Assembly (NCBI GenBank): GCA_021234155.1
Contig: JAJEKV010000241.1
Location: 246,001 to 310,000, forward strand
Origin: Isoetes taiwanensis
Lineage: Eukaryota; Streptophyta; Lycopodiopsida; Isoetales; Isoetaceae
DNA length: 64,000 nucleotides
Reading direction: 5' to 3'
Part shown: positions 28,420-39,561 of the stretch, one piece after another
Layout: every line of letters starts with the position of its first letter
How positions within the stretch are numbered: the stretch's first letter is position 1
Program-made: the position numbers and the translations under genes
Notes under the pieces: model-generated
Databases searched by the model: none
The model's input: only the letters and a program-made list of their open reading frames with translations
Told to the model about the DNA's origin: nothing

Positions 28420-29040
28420 GGATTGCCCCTGTTAAGGGGGCAATTCGTTAGGGGGAGGGTTGGTTTTGGCATATTCTGGCATATCAGGGGTATATCTGAT
28501 AATCTGACGACCGTCATTACTGATTGTTTTTTCGGCGGTGAAAAACTTTTTGGTTTTTTTGCGTATGAATATACGCTAAGGTTTTCCGTGTTTTGGACGC
28601 CAAATTATTTTTCCGGCGATCGGAAACTCGTTTTTTTTTGTGAAAAACTATTGGTTTTTTTAACCTTTGGGCTAGAGATTCATTTTTTTAGAATTTATTT
28701 TTGGGTTTTTTATTTTTAAAACAAACTATTTTTTTATTGGAATGTATTTATAGAAAAGGATTTGTAATCCCTTCACGTTTTCTAGATTGAACTTTAAATA
28801 TCCGTCTGCTAAACATGGGCATTGCGCAGATGCGCAGATGGAAAAGGCAGATGCAGTTACAGGTATGTCATTGTTCTCTGCATTTTTATTGTTCTTCGCA
28901 TTTGATAAATCGAATGTCATTTGATAAATCGAATGTCTGGAATGCTTTGTTCATAAGCTTTACTGTATGAATTTGATCAAATGATAGCAGTTAATTCAAA
29001 AACATTTTATGAACATTGAATTACACAGAAAAGTTGATCT
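28420..29040. other. T-rich block beyond the A3 break; expected DRP5A 3' end absent
   Basis: Starts with a small inverted repeat (ATTGCCCC 28,422 / GGGGCAAT 28,437) and continues as strongly T-rich plus strand with repeated 'tttttggttttttt' motifs to about 28,740. From 28,740 to 29,040 it is ordinary AT-rich DNA with a short duplication (tttgataaatcgaatgtcat). The final exon of the dynamin gene should lie here, but no conserved peptide is visible. Confidence 0.5.
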
Positions 29041-29047
29041 GGGCAAC

Positions 29048-32000
29048 TTACCAAGGTGTTAAAAATCCCGCATTGAGCATGGCTGGCACAGTGCGCTCTA
29101 CAAGAACTTCCCTGATCCTTGAAAATTGGTCCGCAACCAGAGAACAAACATCTGCATAAACTGATTTTGCAGTTGGAATCCTGCTCTCCTTTATCTTCCC
29201 AAACATAGGAACACATTGCTTTTTTCTAAGCGCAGCATCTGCTGCAGCAAGGCGGCCACTAGCCAGGTCGAATTCCTTCCTCTTTGCGGCACAGGCGTCA
29301 CTAGGAGGCTGTTCGGGAGACGGGGTTTCGGGTATAGTAAGCTGACTCTCTTTTAACGGATCTCTATCTTTGGGCAACACTCTTTTAACGGATCTCTATC
29401 TTTGGGCAACATTTTTTCACTTATCTGAGGACGAACATACCCTTGAGGTGCCAAATTTTCCGGCTCCTCTGATTGGTTCTCCTGCTCATCTGAAATCTCC
29501 ATGACCGGATTTGTTCCTTCCCAAAAACTCTGCGTTTGATTTTCGTAACTGTGATATGGAGAATAAGCACTTGTTGCAGCGGTTAGCTCATGCCGAACCA
29601 ACTGCTTGCACTCCTTGGTCAGATCCTGAATAAACTGCTCATGGGCTCGTCTCAGGGCTGCATGAAAGGCAACATATCCAGATTTGGTCGATAGCCTTTC
29701 GCCATAGATGCCTGAAAGTTAATACTTGAGTAGTAAATATCTTGGGTTGCTGGGTTGCGATTGTTTCTAACAAAGAACAAAAAGACAATCTTGTAAACTT
29801 TGTTTACCATCAGATGCATTCTGCATCTCCATTCTCTCCATGGCCAATTCAAACAGGTTTCGTAGTACATGTGCAAGGCGGTCACACACGGTGTCAATCA
29901 AGGGACCAAGCCATGATCTGGCAGCAGCACGAGCTATGCCTGCTGCAGCTGCAGCAGATCCTCCAGTCCTTCCAGCATGGGCAAGTAAGAAATTTGCAAC
30001 CTGTGTAGCATTTGCAATCTCAAGCTTACAAAAAAGACTAAAACAGATGAAAGAAAACGGATCCATAATGAAGCAGAGTAAATAGATAAAAAGCATCATA
30101 ACATACCTTCTCTCTTGAAACAGGAGGGCACTCGAGAGACCAAGCAGCACAGCGAAATTCATGTAAAACGCGCTCAAATGCAGCTCCTCCATATAACTTC
30201 AGTGTTGCATTAGGAGGTAATACATCATTAGCCAACCCAGGCCATTTTCCAGATCCACTGGCCAGTCTCTCCTCGTCTGTTGTCCATCCCCATTCTGCTG
30301 GATCAGGGTCTGCTTCCCCATTAAGAAGAGCACCCTTTTCAAACAAGAGCAGCACAAATTAAAAGGCATCTCTAACAATCTATATTGCCTTTGTCTTTTT
30401 AAACTATGTTTTGGAAAATATAGTTGGTACTTGTAGTATTTTACCATGTGCCTTGCAAGAGCAGCTGTATGGATCATAGCTGTTCTTCGAAGGGAACTCA
30501 CATCTGAGGAGGCTGCTAGCCTTTCATCTATGTTGGCCAATTCAGCTCCAACTTCGTTACATCTTTTATCCAACAAAGCCAATGTTGCAGGTGCAGCCTC
30601 CCTATATCTGCCCAAATAAACTGAGCAAATGTTAATGTCATATCATGCATCTCTAGATGTTCGATGTTTTAGCTTTTACCTCCTCTGAAGCTCTGCCTCC
30701 AGATACTTTCTCAAGTTTGTAAATCCTACATTTGCACCAAATTTTTCTTCATCAAATCCCCCAGTTATTTTCTCGCGAAGATGCCTCAAAACCGAGTTGT
30801 CAGTATTCATTATCTGGCTGCGAAATTCTTCATTTGAACATAAGCCCCTATCTTTTGGCAATGCCACGAAAAAATGCCTAACATTTTCTCCTAGGTACCC
30901 TCCTGCTCCTAAATACCTATCTACTTCCCACCTTTCTGCAAACTCCTGAACATGGCAAAAACAGTTTCAGATATTTTGTATGTTCCTTTCAGTTTGTGTT
31001 TAGGTTGCATTGGCATACCGTCAAACGATTGTCAAACTTGGAGACTACAACAATTGTCCGATGAAGGGATGGATCAATGCTGCGAATTGTATCCAACCAT
31101 AGAGAAGAGCACCACTCTACACTGCTTTGTTGAAGAAAAAATAGCAGTCTGTTTTGTGGTGCAGCAAGAGATTTCACCATGGCCAGAATGTCCTCAGGAG
31201 TGCTAGTTGGTTCCCCTTTCTTAGCCTGCAAGCAGGGCTATCAGTGATGCAATTTATAGAAGGTACCAAAACAAGTTATCATTGTAATTCTAATTTATAT
31301 ACAGGTATTGATTATCTACAATCTTGTTCCATCCATCTTTCCTTTTAACTCTGTTTCAAAGAGGTTTAAGTTCACAAGTTTATCAGCCTTTCGTCAATGT
31401 CTACTCTGAAGTTGGTGTACGCTTAACTTGCAAATTCAACGAGCTAAAATGGCTAAAGTATGGATTATTATATACAGCCTATCCTCATACTGAAACTAAA
31501 TGTCAGCCAGTGGTCAGATGCCATGGAATTTGCAATAACCTCCATGGCAGTAAAAAGAAAATGTCAATTACAAGTTCTAGTGTTGTCTAGATTATAAGTT
31601 CTATTGTTGTGACCTTCCAGCCTTCTAGTGATATAAAGTGCACTGTACCTTGAGGACAAATCCGGGTGTGTCAATCACTGTAAGATTAGGGCTGAACGCA
31701 TACTCTGCCCGCATCACAATTGGTTTTGCGCTCACAACACGTTGTAATTTCTTCAAATGTTCTTCAGTCCGGCTTCTGATAGCCTCAGCAACGGAAGAAA
31801 GTGGTGTAATAACAGGGCCATATTCATCAGCATCCTCTTCCTTCAAAATTAAACAACATTTCTCACGCTACATTCTTTTCAACCAAAAACTTCAAAAGAT
31901 TAAAACCCTACCTGAAGACGGCATCTTGGTTCTGAAGCAGTGGGGTCGTGCACCATTTGCAGCATAAGAGGTCTTCTTGTCCCCATTTCAACCTCACGGA

Positions 32001-32199
32001 TATTGAATCGGAACCCAAGAAGGGCTTCAAGGAGTGAACTCTTACCATCGGATTGGCCTCCTAGAACTACAATTTCTGGGATTGTTAAGCGCTCCCCAAA
32101 TGCCACAGCCGTAGCCTGAAGTCTGGAGTAAGCCTCGTATCTTGCTCTGGCCTCTGTAGTTCCATAGATCCGGCGATGGTCCAACAGAGTTGTCAGGAG
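29048..32199 (-). CDS. DRP5A: DRP5A-like dynamin-related GTPase, 5'/3' incomplete, one frameshift
   Basis: Plant DRP5A is a dynamin-like GTPase linked to cytokinesis. Minus-strand exons are 32,199-31,912, 31,840-31,649, 31,225-31,019, 30,945-30,680, 30,607-30,445, 30,334-30,107, 30,000-29,808 and 29,711-29,048, with consistent splice phases. GTPase motifs: GGQSDGKSS (P-loop), VIDTPGF (G3) and VVSKFDNR (G4). Further family blocks are VEWCSSLWLD, GGFDEEKFG, LKLYGGAAFERVLHEFRCAA, PPVSREKVANFLLAHAGR, TIPETPSPEQP and IREVLVERTVPAMLNAGFLTP. Two things are odd. A perfect 32-bp tandem duplication (29,348-29,411) shifts the frame in the last visible exon. The usual last exon of about 65 residues after GFLTP is not found, although a GTAAGT donor is present at 29,048. 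The first exon (N-terminal disordered region) is upstream and unidentified. Family identity is secure; whether the gene works is open. Confidence 0.9.
29348..29411. repeat. 32-bp tandem duplication inside DRP5A exon
   Basis: CTCTTTTAACGGATCTCTAT and the following 12 bases occur twice in succession. 32 is not a multiple of three, so the downstream frame changes from PKDRDPLKE to a quick stop. With a single copy, the frame continues into the conserved SQLTIPETPSPEQ block. Confidence 0.95.
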
Positions 32200-32369
32200 C
32201 TGTCAGAAGTAAAAAAAATTTGCTAGAACTCGATTTGCCAAAAATTCCTTGTTCAGACTTATTGCAAGAAAACTTAAAATTCAGGTATTTTTGAATGATT
32301 TTTTAGCAAGAAACTTGATGCAACCTTGTGTGCAGGTCTGTTGGAGCCAAAATCAAGTGTCAGAAGTGA

Positions 32370-32475
32370 ACAAGGTGCTGCGCACGGAGGGTTGCCCTTC
32401 GATGACCTGAGGGTGTGTTTGCTTGGTTTCGGAGGGTTGCCCTTCGATGACCTGAGGGTGTGTTTGCTTGGTTTT
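32370..32475. repeat. 45-bp tandem duplication in a GC-rich repeat end
   Basis: 'aaggtgctgcgcacggaggg' begins a phrase shared with 53,963-54,010. Here its continuation (CGGAGGGTTGCCCTTCGATG...) is duplicated with period 45 (32,385-32,474). The shared phrase probably marks the end of a mobile element family. Confidence 0.8.
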
Positions 32476-34323
32476 TATTTTGTTGTTTTTATCAGCAACA
32501 GTTCCAAGACCTAGATATAGCACCTTTAGGAATCATAGCCATATATGAGCATTGATGTAGGGGGACAGTGCGATTTCTATGTTTTAAGTTTGGACCGATG
32601 TATGGCCAAGACTAAAAGTGCTAATCTAGAATTTCATTGATATGGTGTAAGAATGGTATCAATATAATGTGAGAGTGCTTGAGTCATAACTTAATGTCTA
32701 GATGTGTTGTTGGATTCCTATAGCTCAAGTTTGAGATGTAATCACTTGCACAATCTCTAGCTTATAGTTAGAGGGAATGATACAATATCCTTGCAAATTA
32801 AATTTCTAAGCATGTTGAAATAGAATATGGCCACCTTGCTTAGTGACTACATATGGAGTTGTTTACCATGATATGTTAAAGGTTGTGCATGGGGAGTAAC
32901 TTAATGGGTCCATATATAATGTTCATAATCAATCTTACAAGCTTAAATGAACATAGAATACATATGAGAGCTATAGTACAACATGGATGTTCAACCAAAC
33001 TAGGACTGTAACATTGCTTAGAAAAAGGGCATATAAAATTTTTGACATAAAGCTTAGATTACTAAAGTTTGTTTTGATTCTTGTAACAATCACATTCCAC
33101 ATGAAAGAGCCATTTGATTCTTAGAAAAAAAAAAGCAAAAAAATAAAATAAAAAAAATAAAAAAATAAAATTGGTGGTACTATTGCTTATATAGAAAACA
33201 AGCAAAAGCTTTAACTAGACAGAATAGGTCTTGCATCCATTGACCATGTGTACATGCAGTCTTGGTATGTCTGTGATACAGGACCAAAATGTCAACAAAG
33301 AGCAGATTCCTTGGTATGATTCTTGGCTGCCACGTGTTCCTTTCTATCTACAAGAAGACGACATCTTAGAAAAGGTATAACCATTTTCCTGTTAATATCA
33401 AAGGTATAGAGCTTGAATATATTTTGGGTCCACTTCCTCCATGCTTATACACAACGAAAAAGATCCAAAGTAAAATACAGGAAAGCCAAATTTTTTGATT
33501 TTGTGCTGGACTTCGTATCTCGTTAGCTAGCTCTACATACAATATAACTCGCCAAGCAAACGAGAATGTCAAGGTTGTAGAATCGCTTGATATTCACAAT
33601 GAAAGATGGCATTATACTCATTGAACATTTTACTGTTCATCTTCAATTGATGTTTGTTCTAGTAAGGCATTCCATATACTTTTTTATACATATGGCATTT
33701 TTAATCATTATTTGTACTTTCTTGACTTGTATACTTTTTGAATCAATAAAGGAATCAGATGCGACTGCACCTCAACCATATGCTAAGTGCATTGTTAAAG
33801 ATGTTTAAAGTTTTACAACGGTAAACTTATTATTTTTTTCCAACTGAAACAACCTCCAATGCATTTTTGTGGCCTAAGGGTTATTGCATATATGTATTTA
33901 AATTATGACAACACTTATCTGCAGAATGTGGATTGTAAATCAGCCATTAATAAATAAAAATTCACTCGTATGCCTGACATGTTAATGAAGAGAGTTCTGG
34001 ATATATAAGCTATTTTTTATTAACAGCATGCCCTCAAGTATGTCCCTTTGCAATTCATATTCCTTACTAGCAGATTTGCCCACATCCTTAGAATTTTTTC
34101 TGTAAAATTTGATGTTGGCCTATGTCCCTATAAATACAAGGATGATGCCGCCTCCCTGTCTACGAACAAGCAGAGCCTAATCATAGACACTCATGCCGAT
34201 TAAAGACCTTGCAGAAAATAAGGTTTAGTTCACAGAACAAAGCAAAGAATAGGGCCATGTAGTCATCTTTTGCATCTTTTTGTTATGGAAAGCATGTTCT
34301 TATGTTCTAAGATGCTCATATTG
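32476..34323. other. Intergenic, no gene seen
   Basis: AT-rich DNA upstream of the dynamin gene, including a (A/T) simple stretch at 33,128-33,170. The dynamin's first exon may lie here but could not be recognised. Short hydrophobic open frames have no family features. Confidence 0.45.
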
Positions 34324-34600
34324 ATGGACAGAAGATAATGATATTAAATGAGTCGTTGAGGTTATATCCTCCTGCAGTGCTACTCTAAAGAGGAAGTTTT
34401 AAAGACATGGATACTGAAGTCTATTCATGCCCCAAGGAGTTGGTGCCAACATTCCAGTTCTTGCAATCCATCATGATCCATCTCTACGGGGTGCAGATGT
34501 ATATGATTTCAATCCTGCACATTTTAAAGATGGTATTACAGTAGCTAGCAAGCATCCAATGGCATTTGCCTTAAACCGTAATGTCATGCAAGTTTAAGTC
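34324..34600 (+). pseudogene. Cytochrome P450 relic (CYP72-clan-like)
   Basis: Plus-strand frames read ILNESLRLYPPAVLL (K-helix ExxR motif plus the LRLYPPAV block), then after a stop and a frame change PQGVGANIPVLAIHHDPSL, GADVYDFNPAHFKDGI and ASKHPMAFA. These are consecutive conserved blocks of plant P450s of the CYP72 clan (PxRF-region form NPxxF). The heme-binding FxxGxRxCxG loop that should follow is missing, and the frame ends at a TAA. There are stops and at least one frameshift, so this is a fragment, not a gene. Confidence 0.8.
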
Positions 34601-35706
34601 CTGAAGCAGCTCCTGCAATTGCCAATGGTCTCCCTTAAATTTGAAGTTTCGAAAGTAAGGAATTACTTAAAATATTTAGCATTTGCATGTTAGGAAAAAG
34701 TCCTTTTTTTTCACGCATCTGTATGCATGTGTCCTACTTTCAATTCTTATTAGGGTGAACCAATTTGAAGATCCATAGTTGTTTCTATAACCAAAGAACT
34801 TTGAACCATCTAAAATCATGCACATGCGGTTTCTTCAAATAGATAGACACTCCAGTTAAAGTTGTTCCCATAACCAAAGACTTAGACCAACTAAGTTCAT
34901 GCACAGCATGTCTTTCAAATAGATAAACAAATAGATAAACATTTCAGTTAAAATTAGCTTAAAAAGGCCATTGTAAAATGCTTTCAAATTACATGTACAA
35001 CCAAGATTTCAAGAGCAGTATTACAGTTATTCTAAAATTTTGCTACTCAATGATGAATAATTGCCACCTAATATGGCCTTCAGGCCTCCAATTTGTCCTT
35101 CCAAGATGAAGGCACGGAGTGCTGAAAGTAGCTTTCAATGCTACATGGCATGGCACACCAATTAAATGTATCTATACGGCAGCAGTATTGTGAACTATTA
35201 AACTTGAGCTAATGAGCTTAAACCTGGCTGGAAATTTCTTCAAATGATAAAGCTCATAAGGAACACTATCAGTATTCCCAAATTCTTCATGACCATTGAT
35301 ATATATTCCCAAATTCCTACGACCATTGATATTACAACAATGTCTACAACAGAGCGAGCAAGATACCAGATTGATCAACTTTGGATCATATGTATTATAT
35401 GAAGCTGAACTCATTCATAAGTCTTGTTGCATATGCATGTGCAGAATGAGCAATCTGAGAGGAATTTAGTGAGGCTGAAAAGCTCGGTTATGAACTTGTT
35501 ACATGGTTTTTCTTTCTTTTTCTTTCTTTTAATCTGCTCTTCAGTGGCCTCTTTAATTTTCTTAATGCGCTGATCCACTTCCTGCACAAAGCAACATAGA
35601 CAAGTCTTATTGTAAGGATATTTTAGCAACCGTGGAAGTGAGAAATATATTTTTAAAATGCATAGATATTATTTCATAACATTTATTCCATAAAACTACA
35701 ACGCAC
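34601..35706. other. Little coding signal; one charged exon-like peptide
   Basis: Mostly AT-rich. On the minus strand at about 35,580-35,500, after a 'cag' acceptor, a charged peptide EVDQRIKKIKEATEEQIKRKKKKEK is open, in the position where the next asparaginyl-tRNA synthetase exon would be expected. It does not resemble that enzyme, so the true continuation is missing or replaced. Near 35,275-35,335 a phrase containing 'attcccaaattc' and 'accattgatat' is repeated imperfectly. Confidence 0.4.
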
Positions 35707-36330
35707 CTCTACAACACATCTCTCATGCTCAGATGCCAAATCAATTCCCCATTCCATAGCATTTTCAAACACCTTGTCTTTCACCTGCATGATGGCTAAA
35801 AAGAATTACTTTATACACCACCAAACTCACATCGTTGCCTCAATGACATCACATTAAGACTAACCTCCTTAAGCAAGCTGATTGCCTCTGTATATGTTAT
35901 TCGTATAAAAGGAGTGTTTGCAACTAGACGAAGACGATCTAGTGCTTCTTTATCATATTTTTTAATTAAGAATTCCACGTCATCATAACAATGGTCTAAA
36001 AGCCATTTGCACAGGAATTTGACATACTTTTTCAGCACAGTCCATATCCTCCTGCAGAATGATAGTAATAAGTAAAAATAGCAGTAAACAAATAAGCTGT
36101 TAAATTGTACCTCAAGTTCCACAAAAGCAATTTCAGGTTCTATCATCCAAAACTCTGCCAGATGCTTGCTTGTATGAGAATTTTCTGCTCAAAATGTTGA
36201 CCCAAAAGTATATACACGACTTAAAGCACAAGCATATGTCTCAACTTGGAGCTGGCCCGATACTGTCAGATATGCTTGGCAAGTAAAGAAATCAGATACA
36301 TAATCAATTGTCCATCTAGAGGATCAACTG
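35707..36330 (-). pseudogene. Cytosolic asparaginyl-tRNA synthetase, class II core fragment
   Basis: The enzyme charges tRNA-Asn with asparagine. Minus-strand exons cover about 36,330-36,111, 36,051-35,865 and 35,784-35,707. They contain [26 protein letters not shown]-stop-AENSHTSKH (class II motif 2), LAEFWMIEPEIAFVELE, KYVKFLCKWLLDHCYDD, DRLRLVANTPFIRITYTEAI and ENAMEWGIDLASEHER. These match plant cytosolic AsnRS block by block. Damage: an in-frame TGA (36,189-36,191) exactly at the motif 2 arginine, which normally contacts ATP (CGA to TGA). There is a frame change at an A-run (plus-strand T5 at 36,028-36,032), and another near the DG-TIDY start. N-terminal domains and motif 3 are not seen nearby. 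A pseudogene is most likely, though the A-run shift could be a sequencing error. Confidence 0.85.
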
Positions 36331-38830
36331 CTAGATAAGTGCCCCTTGGAATTTATGCTTTGCTGTTGGACAGGTCTTGAATGCTCTGCAAGTGGCTTTG
36401 GTGTCATTTGACATGGATGAGACTAGCATGTCAAAGGAGCAACCCCTATTTTAAGGCCGCCCTGCTGGTGAGGGAAACTTGAGATTTGATGAGACCATGC
36501 AAAAGACACAGCTGCAGTGTTTGAAAACTTGATGAGAAGGTTGCTAAGCTGAGATTATCCTTCCTCTGTGTGAAGAACTGGTCACGTTGGAAGATAATCT
36601 CATGTTGGTCACGACAATTTTATAGGCTTTATTGAATAAGATGTAATTTCTTCAATGCATCTACACCTTATTGCTTATTACTTAATCTTCAAGCCAAACA
36701 TGAGCTATTCACGGGAATGCAAGGATAAAAGATATGAATTTAATTGCTAACTTTAAGTTAAACTGGCTGGCATTTGACGTGATAATAGAACTCCATAGCA
36801 CAACCAATAATATCATGTTGGGCATCAATGGTAGTATGGTACTGTAGTTGACATGAGGGCATAAAGTGGAATGTCGGTTGCAATGACAATGGGACGAACT
36901 AAGTTGAAAAAGGCTACAGATTTGATTCAGAATTATGTAAAAATGAACATACCTATATGCAAATAATCCATGAATGTACCTATACACTTTGGTCCTTGTA
37001 CAACACTTCCACCATGAGAGTAAGAATATGCAAGGGTTTCAAATATGGAACACCTGCTCAAAGAATGGCAGCCTGGAGCAATAAACAATCAGACGCAATA
37101 TAAAATCAATATCTACCCTGCAATAGCAAAAAAGGTCCCAGTTGGGTGACAGAAAAGATTACATTCAAGTAAGTAATAAAAGATCACCATCAAAAAAATC
37201 TATTGTTGTTTGCTCTTTGCATATTCCACAAATTGCACTGGAGAAACTATACAGACAGGCCAGATGCTGCAATCATAACCTTTTAGTGCCGGCTCATTTC
37301 TTTGAATGTTGCAGCTGCAGAAGGAGATATTTTTGGAAGGGACTTGAACACCTAAAGCAAAATTTCAAGTAAATGGTAAATAAGCAATTATCCATCTTTT
37401 TCAACCAGGACTATAAAATGTTGCTTTGTTATGCCTTTCCAATAACAGATTGGAACAACAGAACTGTCATTTGAAAACTAGAAAGTAGGTGGTGCACATG
37501 GCATGTGCATGCCGCCAAAATGGCATGTGATGCAAGCTATTCATGAAACAAATTGAACGGCAACAAGAGTCTACACCCAAAAAAATATTTAAAAGGTGGG
37601 TGTCCAATGATAATTTGTCAGATCTATCCTGGCAATACGGATGGTGATTCCTATAGGTTAAGATTCATGGCATACAAGATCATGTGGCAATATGGAAAAA
37701 AGTGAAGGAAAGATTAATCGTGAAGGCATCCTTCTGAGCTACTTCTAAGCATACGGATTTCGAACCATAGAAGTTTTCATACCCAAAGCTTGAAGTACGC
37801 ATCAATTGTCACCGGAACAATTGCGATAAAAATATAGATTGATTCTTGAGATGCCTCAAACCCATAGTGCTCTAAAAACATCTCAATTACTGTCTCCCAT
37901 CCGGATTCAGATTGGTAGCTGATACATGTTGCAACAAGTACAGTTTAGAAAAATTCAAATTTGTGCACCAAACGCCTGACTACTACATTACTATGTTTTA
38001 GTTTACTCTGTGCAACAAATGCCTGACTACTACGTTACTACGTTTTAGTTTACTTTCTGCATCCTTGGTTTCCCTTGAACGTTGTTCAGGTGTTTGAGTT
38101 CAAAGCTTACCCCAAGAATATTTCTGAAAGAAGGATAATTATAAATGCCTTTCCCGTATCTAAGATATTTGTGAACAGTCTGTCACCAGCAAGTCTCAGT
38201 AACGCCACCCATGTAATAAATCAAGAAGGCCCAGTGAAAATTAAGCACATGGGAAACGTAAAACAATAGCTTACATATAAAAGAATTCCCAGCAGATAAA
38301 CTTCATCTGGGGTGGCCACTAAACCCAATTCCTTGAGTTCTTGCTAAGGAAAAGCTGAAATGTGTTTCACCCTTCTAATGAAGGAGCTTGGTATGTCAGC
38401 TTGGAGCCCATGGATATCCACTGGATGTGTTTTAATCGAATCATTGGGATTGGACGCCCTTGTCAGAGGCTCTTCAAGATAAGATTAAATCCAGCATGTT
38501 ACTTTTGAGTAATGCTAAAATATAACTCAAGCATTTGGAATGGCGACCTGCTTGTTCCAACCTGCCTTCTTATCACAGGATTATGACCAGCATAAACTCT
38601 AGTGGTTAAGTTTAGCAAAATGGCAAAATTTTAGCCTTTTAGAGAGAAATCTTTAGTTTCTGATAAGATAATCATTAGAGCTAATCAATGATTGCTTCAT
38701 TTATGAACAGACATAGCCTAATCATGCAACAACATAAACACGGTTCGAAAACAGGGGAGTTCCATAAAAATCAGAACCATGAACACATGGTTGCACCAAA
38801 TGCACTAAAAAAATAAATGCAAGCACTTAC
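36331..38830. other. Mostly non-coding; isolated exon-like minus-strand peptides
   Basis: No complete gene recognised. On the minus strand at about 37,790-37,870 a peptide YGFEASQESIYIFIAIVPVT and then IDAYFKLW ends at a GTATG donor. It looks like a membrane-protein exon, but I cannot name the family. A 47-bp near-perfect tandem duplication lies at 37,974-38,067 (gcctgactactac...). Plus-strand open frames at 38,075-38,270 lack family features. Confidence 0.4.
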
Positions 38831-38927
38831 CAATGGTCCAAAATTCATTATTCCAGCATGAACACAGCATGAAGCTCTCCCAAATCCAGCATCCGTAGCA
38901 GGATATGTTGCAGGCTCAAGAGAAGGT
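38831..38927 (-). CDS. Unassigned exon-like segment with good splice sites
   Basis: Between a 'ttcattgcag' acceptor and a 'gtaagtgct' donor the minus strand is open for 97 nt: PSLEPATYPATDAGFGRASC, then CVHAGIMNFGPL. The cysteine-rich, ordered-looking peptide and clean borders suggest a real exon. I do not recognise the protein, and no partner exon is certain. The DNA immediately upstream (39,000-39,470) is also open in places (GGSWKNFGGVAFYPISLWIH) but unassigned. Confidence 0.3.
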
Positions 38928-39469
38928 CTGCAATGAATCCACAGAGATATGGGATAAAAGGCAACTCCTCCGAAATTTTTCCAGCTTCCCCCTAATTGGC
39001 TCAGCAAAACCGACCGCCCAGAGTCGGGCAATCCATCAGTTCTATTAGACCTCTCAAATCGGCACCCAAATCCTCTGCTTTATTCAGCTCCTCTCCCTCT
39101 AGACACTGTCAACTATCTCTGTCCTTGTGATCTATGTCTCCAGCACAGTCATCTCATCACAGCCCCCGTTAGGATCAAAAATCCGTTGCAGGGCTCTTTG
39201 AAAGCTCTGCCAAACCAAGCAGTGAAACCAAGCAGAATAGCCTGCGAACGCAAACAAGCTGGAGGAATCGAACCTTAAGGCCATGACGTCCTCACCACAG
39301 CCCAAAAATCCCTTGAAGTCACTGTGGCAGCAAGCAATCCATCCTTCACTACTCCAAAAACTATGAGGCCTGCCCGATCCCCTCGGCATGAAAACGCACT
39401 AAGATCATCATGTCTGCACTCTTCATGTATCGTGTCTGCACTCTTATGCCTGGTTGCCCAGAGCAGGCC

Positions 39470-39560
39470 TCTCCGGTTAGCCAGTTTCAAAGTGGCTGCC
39501 CAACAACGAAAACGACCGAGAGTTTACAGCCAATAACGAGTTTTGAGCAGTCATAAGCAT
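39470..39560. repeat. Dispersed repeat copy at left edge of the 3.6-kb array
   Basis: 'ggcctctccggttagccagt', then 'ggctgcccaacaacgaaaac' and 'gcagtcataagcatatt' recur at 58,127-58,225 with few differences. The copy at 39.5 kb ends exactly where the tandem array begins. Confidence 0.75.
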
Positions 39561-39561
39561 A

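Noticed and set aside
38831-39540. Coding gene across the open stretches on both strands
   Set aside because: Only one segment has clean splice sites; the protein could not be recognised, so no gene model is claimed beyond that exon.
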